The notes: generated from the letters alone by a model not told the origin. A stretch of DNA of 64,000 nucleotides from Planctomycetota bacterium (GCA_016209685.1 JACQVQ010000008.1:317778-381777); one strand, 5' to 3'. Positions 25,557 through 34,788 are shown, counted from the stretch's first letter. Numbers and translations: made by a program.

Positions 25557-26831
25557 TTGAAGTTAGTGTATAAAATGGGAATCACCCTGGGGGTGGTGGT
25601 CTTTCTGGTGGCGGGCATGGGGATAGCGGGGGGGTTCTCCATTCTATGGATGAGACGGAACGCGGTTGAGCTGGAAAAGGTTAACAAACATTCCGCCATG
25701 ATAGAAGACCTCCGGGCAAAGACCCGTCAATGGGTGACCTCCGCAGAATCTGTAATTGCTGGGGAAGGGAGTAGGGACTTCTTTCACTTCAGTACCCTGC
25801 TACTAGAAGAAAGGCTCTCTTCCCTCCTGAACCAGCCCATCCCTGGAGATGAATTGAGGCTGGTAGAGGTCGTCTCCTCCAATTTCTACAAAACTAGACC
25901 CCTATTAGAGGGATTATTGGCGAAGGGAGAAAATCCTCAAAAGAACGTAGAGATAATCGCTAAGGTAGACCAATACGTTAGGGAGATTTCAAGGAACGTA
26001 GAGGTACTAGTAAACAGCCACAAGATTTATGCAGAAAGGGTCACGGCCAGGGTAAGCAGGACGGAGGACATCGGCAAATGTATCTCTCTAGCCGTCCCTT
26101 CCACAACCATCCTCCTGTCCATTCTTTTGGTATTGACCATGGGACGCACAGTCATCAACTCCGTGGGGACGCTGGTCTCGGCTACCAGGACTATGGCAGG
26201 AGGGGACCTGAGCAGACCGATAGGGTTAAAGACCGGTGACGAATTTGGGGAGATTGCCAATGCCTTTGAGGAGATGCGGAAAGAGTTAAGGCAAAAAGAG
26301 CAAAAGCTTGAACAACTGAGCATTACAGATGCCCTCACAGGGTTGTTCAACCGACGCTACATGAGTGTCAAACTAGAGGAGGAAATAGCCAGGGCAAAAC
26401 GTTTCCACCACCTCCTCTCCGTAGTCTTCATTGATATAGATAACTTCAAGAAATACAACGACCGCTACGGGCACCTGGAGGGAGACAAGGTCTTGAAGGG
26501 CATGGCCGGCGCTATCTTAAACAGTATAAGAGATAAGATTGACACCGCCTGCCGATATGGAGGGGAGGAATTCCTTCTAATTGTCCCGGAGAGCAGTACC
26601 CTCCAGGCCCTGACCGTGTCCGAAAGGATACTCCAGGGTTTTAGCTCAAAGCCTTTCCTCCCTAAAGACCCTGCGGGAGGGGAGGACCCTGGACCAATTC
26701 ACGTCACCTTCAGCGCTGGAGTGGCCACCCTCAAGGACCATGATGACGATAGCGAGAAATTACTCCATAGGGCTGACCAGGCCATGTTCCAAGCCAAGTC
26801 CCAGGGGAGAAACAGGATAGTGACTGCATAG
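25557..26831 (+). CDS. Membrane-bound diguanylate cyclase (HAMP-GGDEF)
   Basis: 424 aa from a TTG at 25557, supported by GGGAGGAG seven bases upstream. One transmembrane helix is near the N-terminus (residues 8-30) and a second at about 176-196, framing a periplasmic helical sensor region. A HAMP domain follows (about 197-250), then GGDEF with the active-site variant GGEEF at 335-339, fully compatible with c-di-GMP synthesis. No RxxD inhibitory site stands at the usual position, so product inhibition is probably absent. The C-terminal AMFQAKSQGRNRI is typical. Confidence 0.94.
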   Translation: MKLVYKMGITLGVVVFLVAGMGIAGGFSILWMRRNAVELEKVNKHSAMIEDLRAKTRQWVTSAESVIAGEGSRDFFHFSTLLLEERLSSLLNQPIPGDELRLVEVVSSNFYKTRPLLEGLLAKGENPQKNVEIIAKVDQYVREISRNVEVLVNSHKIYAERVTARVSRTEDIGKCISLAVPSTTILLSILLVLTMGRTVINSVGTLVSATRTMAGGDLSRPIGLKTGDEFGEIANAFEEMRKELRQKEQKLEQLSITDALTGLFNRRYMSVKLEEEIARAKRFHHLLSVVFIDIDNFKKYNDRYGHLEGDKVLKGMAGAILNSIRDKIDTACRYGGEEFLLIVPESSTLQALTVSERILQGFSSKPFLPKDPAGGEDPGPIHVTFSAGVATLKDHDDDSEKLLHRADQAMFQAKSQGRNRIVTA

Positions 26832-26901
26832 GGCACTGCCCGCCCAAGACGCTTGTCCTGAGCGAAGCCGAAGGATGGCAGATTTGCAACATGCCATGCC
26901 C

Positions 26902-28068
26902 TTACTCTTTACCAATCTCTGTCGGGAGTCCACCTGGGGCGGATGCCACCCCAAGGGCTTCCTTTATTAAACTAAAGACCTCGGTATTGTCCATCCTTCC
27001 CCTTACGGCCTCAGCTCCGGGGCCCTGGGCCCATATGGGGACGTCTGCCGCCGTATGCCTCTTGGTGGCCCATCGCACCTCCACCATCTCCCCCTTACCG
27101 GGCAGGTGTCCGCCTGGGCCTACAATGGCCAGCCCGCCCGTTTCATGGTCTGCGGTAATTATAAGAAGGGTGTCGTTTGGGTCCCCCAGCCCTGCCCTTG
27201 CCGCCCCTATGGCCTCATCAAAATCTAACACCTCATGGATTAACCGCCTCAGGTCATTATTATGCCCCGCATTATCTATCCTGCCCCCTTCTACCATCAG
27301 GAAGAACCCATCGGGGTCTCTTCTAAGGATTTCTAGGGCCTCTAAGGTCATCTCCTTCAAGGAAGGTTCCTCACTACCCCGTTCCGTAGTAAAGGCCATG
27401 TGGTTGCGGGCGAAGAGCCCCAGGAGTTTTTTTACCTTCGTGGAATCCAGAGTATCCAGCTCCTTCTTCGTGAAGACGATGGTATAGCCCCGTTTCCTGG
27501 CCTCTTCCAGCAGGCCTGGCGTCCAGACCCACGCCCCGCCTCCCAGGATAACGTCCGGCTGGACGCCGTCAAGGTAATCCAGGGCGATGGCCTTAGCCTC
27601 CTCCCTATGGGCCTCATGGGCAGCAAACGCAGCAGGGGTGGCATGAGTTACCTCTGTGGTGGTCACCAGTCCCGTGGCCTTCCCCATTTCCCTGGCTAAC
27701 TCCAGGACGTTCTTATACTCCTGCCCATACCTCCCTCGCCCTATGATATTATTACTGGTCTTGTGGCCTGTGGCCATGGCAGTGCCCGCCGCGGCAGAGT
27801 CGGTAACGAAGGAACCGTCGGGGTATGTCGTAACGTAGCCAAAATGTTCTAAACACTCCATGTTCAACCGTCCTGCAGGCCCATGGGCGAATACCCTTGC
27901 GGCCAGTACATGGGCCTGCCCCATACCATCGCCTATAAACAGAATGACGTTTTTTGTCTTGCTATTGTCTGCGAAAAGGACAGTAGGGCAGGAGATAAAG
28001 AGGATAAAGAAGGCAAATAGTGCCCTTTTAAGGGGCGGTGGCACCGCAGGCAAAATCGGTTCTTTCAA
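26902..28068 (-). CDS. Alkaline phosphatase (PhoA family)
   Basis: 388 aa from a TTG at 28068. A signal peptide spans about residues 12-33 (LKRALFAFFILFISCPTVLFA). Metal ligand and nucleophile motifs are intact: FIGDGMG with D47, VTDSAAAGTAMATG with nucleophile S91, MVEGGRIDNAGH and TADHETGG. It is a periplasmic or exported phosphomonoesterase that releases phosphate. It starts only three bases after the xer stop, so the two share a transcript. Confidence 0.93.
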   Translation of the reverse strand: MKEPILPAVPPPLKRALFAFFILFISCPTVLFADNSKTKNVILFIGDGMGQAHVLAARVFAHGPAGRLNMECLEHFGYVTTYPDGSFVTDSAAAGTAMATGHKTSNNIIGRGRYGQEYKNVLELAREMGKATGLVTTTEVTHATPAAFAAHEAHREEAKAIALDYLDGVQPDVILGGGAWVWTPGLLEEARKRGYTIVFTKKELDTLDSTKVKKLLGLFARNHMAFTTERGSEEPSLKEMTLEALEILRRDPDGFFLMVEGGRIDNAGHNNDLRRLIHEVLDFDEAIGAARAGLGDPNDTLLIITADHETGGLAIVGPGGHLPGKGEMVEVRWATKRHTAADVPIWAQGPGAEAVRGRMDNTEVFSLIKEALGVASAPGGLPTEIGKE

Positions 28069-28071
28069 GGT

Positions 28072-29064
28072 CTAACCCCTTGGGTGAAATTGTTTATGTA
28101 TGGTCTTCAGGTGCTGGCGGTCTATGTGGGTATAGACTTGGGTGGTGGCGATGGAGGCGTGGCCTAGCATCTCCTGGACGCTCCTGAGGTCAGCCCCCCT
28201 TTCCAGGAGGTGGGTGGCAAAGGAATGCCTCAGGGCATGGGGGGAGATGGCCTTTATGCCAGCCCTCCTGGCATAGGTCTTGACTATACGCCAGATGTCC
28301 TCACGTCTGAGTGGGTAACCTAGTCTGCTCAAGAACACTGTACTGTCCCAATCTACTTTGTCGGGAGCGGCCTTCGTCACTTGAACCTTTGAACCCTTGG
28401 ACTTTTGACCCCTTGACCTCTTGACCTCTTGAACCCTTGAACCTTTGCCGGGGTTGGTGGCAGGGCCACCCAGATTAGGTCTTGCCTCTGATAGATACCT
28501 CTTCAGGGACTCCTGGGCCCGGGACCCAATGGGAACTATCCTCTCCTTATTTCCTTTGCCCTTACAGCGGAGGTATCCGGCCTCCAGGTCCACGTCTTTT
28601 AACCTCAGGGTGGTTACCTCTGAGGCCCTGGCCCCTGTAGCATAGAGTACCTCCAGCAAGGCCTTATTCCTCAACCCCAGAGGGGCGGGGGAAGGAGATA
28701 CGCTAAGGAGCTTTTCCACCTCTTTCCAGTGGAGCACCCCAGGCAGACGCTTCCATAGCTTTGGCGAATCCACCACTGCAAGTGAGTCCTTCTGGTGCTT
28801 CCCTTCCAGTACCAGGTACTTGTAGAATTGTTTAATAGCCACCAGGTTCCGGCAGATGCTGTTTACGCTCAGACCGCCCTCCTTTTCGGAGGACATGAAG
28901 GTGTTCAGATGTTCGGGTTGGACGTCCTGGGGGCGGCGGAGACCCCAGGTCTTCATGAAGGCAGAGAATTTTGTCAGGTCGTTTCTATAGGCCAGGATGG
29001 TATTTTTTGAGAGGCCGCATTCTAGGGAAAGGTAGTCTAAAAAGGATTGTATCAGTTCCTCCAT
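28072..29064 (-). CDS. XerC/XerD-type tyrosine recombinase with repeat-encoded insertion
   Basis: 330 aa versus about 295-300 usual. The N-terminal SAM-like core-binding domain (1-95) and the catalytic domain keep the residues R146 (GARASE), K170, H276, R279, H302 and nucleophile Y311. An insertion of about 35 residues (199-236, containing GSRVQEVKRSRGQ and KSKGSKVQ) is encoded by a 7-bp tandem repeat of the TTGAACC kind (28380-28447). It probably resolves chromosome dimers; XerC and XerD cannot be told apart. The insertion falls before the conserved VFLSRLGYPL strand. Confidence 0.93.
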   Translation of the reverse strand: MEELIQSFLDYLSLECGLSKNTILAYRNDLTKFSAFMKTWGLRRPQDVQPEHLNTFMSSEKEGGLSVNSICRNLVAIKQFYKYLVLEGKHQKDSLAVVDSPKLWKRLPGVLHWKEVEKLLSVSPSPAPLGLRNKALLEVLYATGARASEVTTLRLKDVDLEAGYLRCKGKGNKERIVPIGSRAQESLKRYLSEARPNLGGPATNPGKGSRVQEVKRSRGQKSKGSKVQVTKAAPDKVDWDSTVFLSRLGYPLRREDIWRIVKTYARRAGIKAISPHALRHSFATHLLERGADLRSVQEMLGHASIATTQVYTHIDRQHLKTIHKQFHPRG

Positions 29065-29076
29065 GTTATTTTTTGT

Positions 29077-29104
29077 GTAGGGGCACGGCGCGCCGTGCCC
29101 CTAC
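29077..29104. repeat. 28-bp palindrome between xer and glyS
   Basis: Outer arms GTAGGGGC/GCCCCTAC with core ACGGCGCGCCGT. It fills most of the 41-bp gap between glyS and the xer gene and could limit read-through. Confidence 0.9.
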
Positions 29105-29105
29105 C

Positions 29106-31190
29106 TTATTTCTCTCCGTCTCCAGGGGGTACTATCTGTGCCAAATCTGCTATCTTTGTGGCGTATAATTCATTTATGTTCTTCAGGAGGAGGAGGCGAT
29201 TGTTCCTCAGCCTCTGGTCTTCTACGTTCACGAAGACCTTATCAAAAAAGGTATGTACGGCCTGGGCAAATGAGGCGTAGTATTCCAGAGAGGCCTCTTC
29301 GTATTGCTCCTTATCTATAAGGGATAATATCTTGTCCCTGTGTCTTTGATAAAGCTCCCAGAGTTGTCGCTCCTCTTTTTCCTGCAAGAGTTCCTCTTCC
29401 ACCTCCCCGGTGGCCGCAGCCTTCTTGCCTATGTTAAAGGTCCTCTCCACCACTGTAACCAGTCCTTGCCACTCGTGGGTCTGAGAGAGGCGGGAAATGA
29501 CCCCGAGCCTCCTGGAAAAGTCGGCTACATTATCAAAGCCGGCTGCCAGCACGGCGTTAATAATATCGTAACGGTATCCCTTCTCCAGGAAGGTCTGGTA
29601 GAGTCTGTCTCTGAAGAATTCCAGGAGTTCCTGGAGTGTGGCACCCCTACCTGGGAAATTCTCCAGGGCGGCCGCCAGGGAGTCCTTCAGGGAGAGGTTA
29701 AGGTTTTTATCTTCCAGGATGCGTATAATGCCCTGGGCCTGACGCCTCAGGGCATAAGGGTCTTGCGAGCCTGTGGGCACGAGGCCAATGGAGAAACAGC
29801 CACAAAGGGCGTCAAACTTGTCGGCAAGGCTCAGCAGCGTACATAACCGGGTCTCCGGCAGCCTATCGCCTGCAAAGCGGGGGAGGTAGTGTTCCAGGAT
29901 GGCCCTGGCCACCTCCTCTCTTTCCCCCTCTTCCCTGGCGTAGTGGTAGCCCATCACCCCTTGAAGTTTTGGGAACTCCCCTACCATCTGGGTCAGGAGG
30001 TCGGCCTTACATAGCCTGGCGGACCTATGGAGGGTCTCTCTTTCGGCAGTCCCCAGTCCCAGCCTCAGGGCCAGGTAACCCGATAGACGGTCTATCCTCT
30101 CCACCCTCTCCCAATAGCTCCCCAGCTTCTCGTGGAAGACCACCTCCTTGAGCCCCTCCAGTCTCTTCTGGAGAGAGACCTTACGGTCTTCCTCCCAGAA
30201 GAACTTGGCGTCTGCCAGCCTCGCCTTTAGTACCCGCTCATTTCCCTCTATGCAAGAGGCTGACTCCCGAGGCCCTCTATTGGTTACCACCACGAACCTG
30301 GGCAGCAGCCTCCCCTGGGCATCCTCTACAGGGAAATACCTCTGGTGTTCCTTCATTACTGTCTCTACTACCTCCTGGGGGACCCTCAAGAACTCCTCCG
30401 GAAAGGTGCACTCTACGGCACACGGGTACTCCACCAGGAAGGTTACCTCCTCCAATAGCTCCTCCTCCTTTAGTTGGGAGCCGTGCTGTGCAAGTACCTT
30501 GTTAATACCTTCCCTGATGAGGGCCTTCCGTTCCTCTATGTCCACCAGGACCTTTTCCTTCCTGAGGGTAGTCTTGTACATATCCAAATCTGCCCTTTTT
30601 ATTGAAAGACACTTTCCAGAGAGGAAGGGATGACCAAAGGTGGTCCTCCCACTGGTTATGCCATTAAGCTCCAGAGGTATCACTCCCTGGTCTAGCAGGG
30701 ACACTATCCAGCGTATGGGGCGGGCAAAGAGGAGGCCAGACCCCTTCCACTTCATCTTTTTTGGGAAAGCCAGGGAACGGACCATTGTAGTCAGGAGGAT
30801 AGGAAGGAGCCTCATCGTCTCTTCCCCTGTGTGGGTCTTGATGGCAAAGACGTAGTCCCCCTTCGGAGTCTCCTTTGTCTTTAGTTCATTGGGTTCTACC
30901 CCCTGGGCCTTTGCAAAACCCAATGCGGCCTTGGTAGGCTTACCTTCCTTATCAAAGGCTACCCTAGCGGCCGGGCCCTGTATTTCTTCCACCAGGGGGG
31001 GCTGCCTCTCTGGTATCCCCTCGGCGTAGAGACTCAGCCGCCTGGGCGTTGCCATGGTAACCACTTTTGCACACCCAAGACGGTTCTCCCTGAGTCCTTC
31101 CTTGAAAAGCCCTTCCATCTGCCTCAGGACGGGGGAGATGTAACCCGAGGGTATCTCTTCTGTGCCAATTTCAAAAAGGAGATTTCCCAC
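29106..31190 (-). CDS. glyS: Glycyl-tRNA synthetase beta subunit
   Basis: 694 aa, the normal length of the bacterial beta chain. Signatures include LLFEIGTEEIPSGY at the start, KMKWKGSGLLFARPIRWIV, MKEHQRYFPVEDAQG and the HD-like DRIDRLSGYLA region, ending in an anticodon-binding-like domain (FFDKVFVNVEDQRLRNNRLLLL). It works with GlyQ (alpha), which is not in this window on either side, so the two genes are separated. Confidence 0.96.
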   Translation of the reverse strand: MGNLLFEIGTEEIPSGYISPVLRQMEGLFKEGLRENRLGCAKVVTMATPRRLSLYAEGIPERQPPLVEEIQGPAARVAFDKEGKPTKAALGFAKAQGVEPNELKTKETPKGDYVFAIKTHTGEETMRLLPILLTTMVRSLAFPKKMKWKGSGLLFARPIRWIVSLLDQGVIPLELNGITSGRTTFGHPFLSGKCLSIKRADLDMYKTTLRKEKVLVDIEERKALIREGINKVLAQHGSQLKEEELLEEVTFLVEYPCAVECTFPEEFLRVPQEVVETVMKEHQRYFPVEDAQGRLLPRFVVVTNRGPRESASCIEGNERVLKARLADAKFFWEEDRKVSLQKRLEGLKEVVFHEKLGSYWERVERIDRLSGYLALRLGLGTAERETLHRSARLCKADLLTQMVGEFPKLQGVMGYHYAREEGEREEVARAILEHYLPRFAGDRLPETRLCTLLSLADKFDALCGCFSIGLVPTGSQDPYALRRQAQGIIRILEDKNLNLSLKDSLAAALENFPGRGATLQELLEFFRDRLYQTFLEKGYRYDIINAVLAAGFDNVADFSRRLGVISRLSQTHEWQGLVTVVERTFNIGKKAAATGEVEEELLQEKEERQLWELYQRHRDKILSLIDKEQYEEASLEYYASFAQAVHTFFDKVFVNVEDQRLRNNRLLLLKNINELYATKIADLAQIVPPGDGEK

Positions 31191-31269
31191 TGAAAAGTCT
31201 GCCTTTCTATAGGGGCGACTGTCAGCCTTGGGCGGCCCGCCCCAACAATGACCCTAAAGGTTTTTTTAC

Positions 31270-31299
31270 TATATAGCTACAGTCAAGCCCGATTGTCAA
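31270..31299 (-). promoter_or_regulatory. Promoter for glyS
   Basis: On the minus strand TTGACA (31299-31294) and TATATA (31275-31270) are 18 bp apart, 80 bp upstream of glyS. The rest of 31191-31430 holds one degraded GTAGGGGC-type repeat (31211-31245) and no gene. Confidence 0.5.
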
Positions 31300-31430
31300 T
31301 TGAAAAAGTCTACTCTACAAAGAGTCCATGGCCTGTAAGGGGCAAAAAATGTCCTTGCTTAGGGAGGCGTGAAACCCTACAATCCATCAGGTTCAATCTT
31401 ATCCACGCCCAAGATGGACTTTAACAGTAT

Positions 31431-31562
31431 GAGAGCTCTGAAAAAGTCTTAACAATACTACCTGTCATTCTGAGCGAAGCGAAGAATCTGGTCTTTTAGG
31501 AGATTCTTCGGTCGCTTCGCTCCCTCAGAATGACATGGGAGCAGGGTTTTTCAGAGGTCTCA
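31431..31562. mobile_element. MITE-like inverted-repeat element, copy 2
   Basis: The left end is degenerate (GAGAGCTCTGAAAAA) and the right end exact (TTTTTCAGAGGTCTC). The interior carries the TGTCATTCTGAG/CTCAGAATGACA arms in the opposite orientation to copy 1. It ends 38 bp before the dCache gene and lies in the divergent region with glyS. Confidence 0.85.
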
Positions 31563-31599
31563 GTATATAATTAAACGTTTATGAAAGGGGTAGGTTCAG

Positions 31600-32766
31600 A
31601 TGGAACAAGAGTCTCCGCCCCCGCATAGGATAAAAACTCCTGTAACCCACGAGAAGCTCCCTCACAGAGGGCCGGAAAAGGGGCATAGCCTCTTTTATTA
31701 CCTCCTCCTGCTCTGTTTTTTTGGCAGTATTATACCTTACCTCATCGTTACCTCTGTTACCTGCAATACTGTTAAAGGTTCCTTCAGACAGGAAGTGTTC
31801 AATCACCTTGTTTCTGTAAGGGATATAAAGAAGCAGGCGCTAGAGAACTATTTTAAGGACAAGAAGGCGGATGCTTACGCCCTGGCCACCAGCCCCTTGA
31901 TTGTGCGGGCGGCGGCCACCTATATTAACGCATTTAAGCAGGGGGGGATGGAAGGCAACCTCTACAAAGAGGCAGATATTAACTACGGCCGGATGGTGGA
32001 AGAATTCTGCACCGCCCACGAGTATTACGACATATTGATAGTGGATATGGCAGGCAATATAGTGGTCAGTGCCAAGGATTTCCCTATCCAGGGCAAAAAT
32101 ATCCTTACGGCCCATCCCGACACCCCCCTGGCTGAAGCCTTTACACGGGGGAAGTCAGGCATTACCACGGGGGACATGAAGTGGCACGAACCCTATAAAG
32201 GGCCTGCCATATTTATATCCTCCCCCCTTGTTATGAAGGTGACCGGGGAGAAGACCCCTATAGGCGTCCTCATAGCCCACGTGAATCCATTGAGGATAAC
32301 TGAGATGATGCTCCAGAGGGCTGGTCTTGGGGAGACCGGGGAGACCTATCTGGTAGGTCAGGACTTCCTTATGCGTTCCGACTCCCGTTTTGTACAGGAG
32401 TCGGCAGTACTGAAAAATAGGGTAGAAACGACTGCCTCCAGGGAGGCCCTGGCAGGACAATCCAACTGCAAACTAATCAGAGACTACCGTAACAAAAAGG
32501 TGCTTAGTGCCTACACCCCCGTGGAAATCTCTGAAGGTGTCCGGTGGGCCCTAATTGCAGAGATAGACAAGTCAGAGGCATTAAACCTGGAGGATACTAT
32601 TACCACCCGTATAGTATATCTAACGGCCGCCCTGCTTCCCCTCTGGGGGCTTATTGTCTTTGTGTTTTACAGGCTCATAAAATCCTGGCACCTGCATGAG
32701 CTAGTGCGACATGCAATGGCAGGGCATCATCCTATCGCCCCTCCACCTCAAGGTCCGAAGGCGTAG
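31600..32766 (+). CDS. dCache-domain membrane sensor without an output domain
   Basis: 388 aa. A transmembrane helix at about 32-52 and another at about 343-365 enclose a double Cache periplasmic domain (YYDILIVDMAGNIVVSAKDF, GETGETYLVGQDFLMRSDSRF, VRWALIAEIDKSEAL). After the second helix only about 25 residues remain (WHLHELVRHAMAGHHP), with no HAMP, kinase, GGDEF or methyl-accepting domain. Such receptors normally continue into an output module. The 3' end overlaps the opposing beta-propeller gene by 19 bp. It may signal through a separate partner or be a truncated gene. Confidence 0.85.
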   Translation: MEQESPPPHRIKTPVTHEKLPHRGPEKGHSLFYYLLLLCFFGSIIPYLIVTSVTCNTVKGSFRQEVFNHLVSVRDIKKQALENYFKDKKADAYALATSPLIVRAAATYINAFKQGGMEGNLYKEADINYGRMVEEFCTAHEYYDILIVDMAGNIVVSAKDFPIQGKNILTAHPDTPLAEAFTRGKSGITTGDMKWHEPYKGPAIFISSPLVMKVTGEKTPIGVLIAHVNPLRITEMMLQRAGLGETGETYLVGQDFLMRSDSRFVQESAVLKNRVETTASREALAGQSNCKLIRDYRNKKVLSAYTPVEISEGVRWALIAEIDKSEALNLEDTITTRIVYLTAALLPLWGLIVFVFYRLIKSWHLHELVRHAMAGHHPIAPPPQGPKA

Positions 32767-33854
32767 AGATAGCCATCCGTAGAACCCACGTACACCGTAC
32801 CATCAGTGCCGATGGCCGCGGAGGAGAACTCTATGGGACCATCGGTCTTGTAGCTCCATCTGGGCCTGCCATCCGGGGCTATGGCGTAGAAGCTCCCGTC
32901 TCTTGTACCTATATAAATGGTACCATCCTTTCCAATGGTGGGAGAGGCTACCACGGTAAAGTCTGTCGTAAACTGCCACTTCTCCGTACCATCGGGATTT
33001 ACCGCAAAGACTATCCCCTCGCCAGAACCGAAATATATGTTACCTCCCTCATCTATGGCGGGAGAGGAATCTATATCATAGGCCGTCTTAAAGGCCCACC
33101 GCCTGTGCCCCTCGGGACTGACTGCATAAAGGTTACCATCCCCTGAGGTGATGTAAATTGTATTACCGTCCTTGCTTATGGCAGGGGAGGAATTTATAAT
33201 GTACTCCGTCCGGAAGGCCCATTTGCTTTTACCTTCGGGGGTAAGGGCGTACAGGCGGTCGTCCTGGGAGCAAGAGTATACGGTGCCATCCGGTGCAATA
33301 GCAGGGGAGGAAGAGACGTGGTCCTTGGCGTGGAAGTTCCACTTTGGGTGGCCCTCTTTATCTATGGCGTATATCCTCAAATCCCAGGAGCCAACGTAGA
33401 GGGTGCCATCAGGCCCTATGCATGGAGAAGAAGGGATACCGGCCCCGGTGCGATAGGCCCATTTCCTTGAGCCGTCCGGGTTGAGGGCATAAAGATAGCC
33501 ATCCCAGGACCCAAAATAGATAATGCCACCTTCACCTATGGCAGGGGAGGATTCTATTGCATCCCCTGTGATGAATATCCAGCGGGGGCTACCCTCAGGA
33601 CTAAGGGCATAGAGCTTACCGTCCTTGGAACCAATGTATATGGTACCATCTTGCCCAATAGTGGGGCTTGCGGTTATCTCATCTCCGGTCTTAAAGCGCC
33701 ACTTGAGCTTGCCCTCATGGGCACCGGCAAAAGGGCTCTGCCCGGTGTGCCTGGTATCGTGTTGGAACATAGGCCAGGGGGTATCCATCAACTGGCCATA
33801 GGCCTGAGTGGCTAGAGCTACAATGGATAACGCTATTATAAAGAGACTTCTCAC
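32748..33854 (-). CDS. Exported PQQ-like beta-propeller protein
   Basis: 368 aa from a GTG at 33854 that has AGGAGG five bases upstream. The frame continues 45 codons further but lacks a better start and would bury the signal peptide (RSLFIIALSIVALATQAYGQ). Eight or nine WD-like repeats of about 40 residues follow, each with a form of GxDGTIYxGSxDGKLYAL and W.F.T...SSPAI. This is the PQQ/BamB-like propeller fold without enzymatic residues, usually a scaffold in the periplasm. The signal-peptide DNA overlaps the start of the gene on the other strand. Confidence 0.88.
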   Translation of the reverse strand: MRSLFIIALSIVALATQAYGQLMDTPWPMFQHDTRHTGQSPFAGAHEGKLKWRFKTGDEITASPTIGQDGTIYIGSKDGKLYALSPEGSPRWIFITGDAIESSPAIGEGGIIYFGSWDGYLYALNPDGSRKWAYRTGAGIPSSPCIGPDGTLYVGSWDLRIYAIDKEGHPKWNFHAKDHVSSSPAIAPDGTVYSCSQDDRLYALTPEGKSKWAFRTEYIINSSPAISKDGNTIYITSGDGNLYAVSPEGHRRWAFKTAYDIDSSPAIDEGGNIYFGSGEGIVFAVNPDGTEKWQFTTDFTVVASPTIGKDGTIYIGTRDGSFYAIAPDGRPRWSYKTDGPIEFSSAAIGTDGTVYVGSTDGYLYAFGP

Positions 33855-34626
33855 GAAAATCCTCCTGGTTTCCACGTTAACAGGTTGCGCATCCCTGGAA
33901 GGGGTTGCCCCACCCCGGGACTTCACCCTGGAAGAGGTCCGCCACCATGTGGGCATAAACTCCCTCAAGATTAATACCCTGAAGGCCAAGGTAGAGGTAA
34001 CGGTAGAATCTCCTGAACTTGAATCCCCCCTCTCCTGCCAGGGCTACCTCCGAATGGAACGGCCCAGGAGGCTCAGGGTGGTCTGCAGTAAACTCTTCAG
34101 CACCATTTTTGATATAGTCTCCAATGGGCAAGAAGCCTGGCTTTATGTCCCAGGAGAAAAAAAGGTCTACACCGGCAGGGCCGACCAGAACCTTACCTAC
34201 CTTGGGCTTAACTTCTCTCCGAACGACGTCTCGGGCCTGCTGGATTTTGAGGCGGAGCTCTCCAGTAAACGCCTCTCCTTTGAGCCCACCCCCGAGTACT
34301 GGACGCTTCATGTGCTTGATGAACAGGGGCTTACCCTTTCAGACCTCTTTGTAGATAAAAGGACCTTACAGGTCTCATATATTGAATCCTTTAATCCGGA
34401 TGGCAGTCTCAGGATGCAGGCCACCCTTGGGGAGTATAAGGACGTCGGAAACTGTAGCCTGCCCCGGAGCCTGGAAATCTACTGGTCCGCAGGAGATACC
34501 AACCTTACCCTTAACCTGAGTAAGGTCGTCATCAACGAAGGGCTAGACCCAAAGGTCTTCCGTCTATCCATACCCCAGGGGGTAGAGACTGTAAGTATAA
34601 CCAGTCCCAAGGCAGTCTCCCAGTAA
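33823..34626 (+). CDS. Lipoprotein with LolA/LolB-like (DUF4292-type) fold
   Basis: 267 aa from the ATG at 33823 (GTG at 33808 possible). The signal peptide KRLLTKILLVSTLTGC carries a good lipobox (LTGC). The mature domain resembles outer-membrane lipoprotein-sorting proteins: INTLKAKVEVTVESPE, GYLRMERPRRLRVVCSK, EAWLYVPGEKKVYTG. Its start lies inside the 5' end of the opposing beta-propeller gene, so both signal peptides are encoded by overlapping antisense DNA. It probably binds lipid or a lipoprotein acyl chain; the exact role is unknown. Confidence 0.8.
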   Translation: MDNAIIKRLLTKILLVSTLTGCASLEGVAPPRDFTLEEVRHHVGINSLKINTLKAKVEVTVESPELESPLSCQGYLRMERPRRLRVVCSKLFSTIFDIVSNGQEAWLYVPGEKKVYTGRADQNLTYLGLNFSPNDVSGLLDFEAELSSKRLSFEPTPEYWTLHVLDEQGLTLSDLFVDKRTLQVSYIESFNPDGSLRMQATLGEYKDVGNCSLPRSLEIYWSAGDTNLTLNLSKVVINEGLDPKVFRLSIPQGVETVSITSPKAVSQ

Positions 34627-34721
34627 CGACTCGGCGAACAAAAATTATATCCCCAACAAACTCAATTACAAGCCATTTTATACGCCAAAAAGCCCCGCCT
34701 GAAGCGGAAATCCGCCTAAGG

Positions 34722-34770
34722 CGGATCAGAATGACAGGTGCCGTCTTGGCTACTTTTGCAGTGGTCTCAT
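34722..34770. mobile_element. MITE remnant (right end only)
   Basis: CAGAATGACAGG is followed by CTACTTTTGCAGTGGTCTCA, matching the right arm and end of the 132-bp family. The left half is replaced by CCGCCTAAGGCGG palindromes (34697-34720). It lies between convergent genes. Confidence 0.65.
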
Positions 34771-34788
34771 TCCATGCGGCAACAATAA

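Noticed and set aside
31191-31430. A T-box or other riboswitch ahead of glyS
   Set aside because: No T-box sequence or specifier/terminator arrangement was found; only a promoter and a degraded palindrome are visible.
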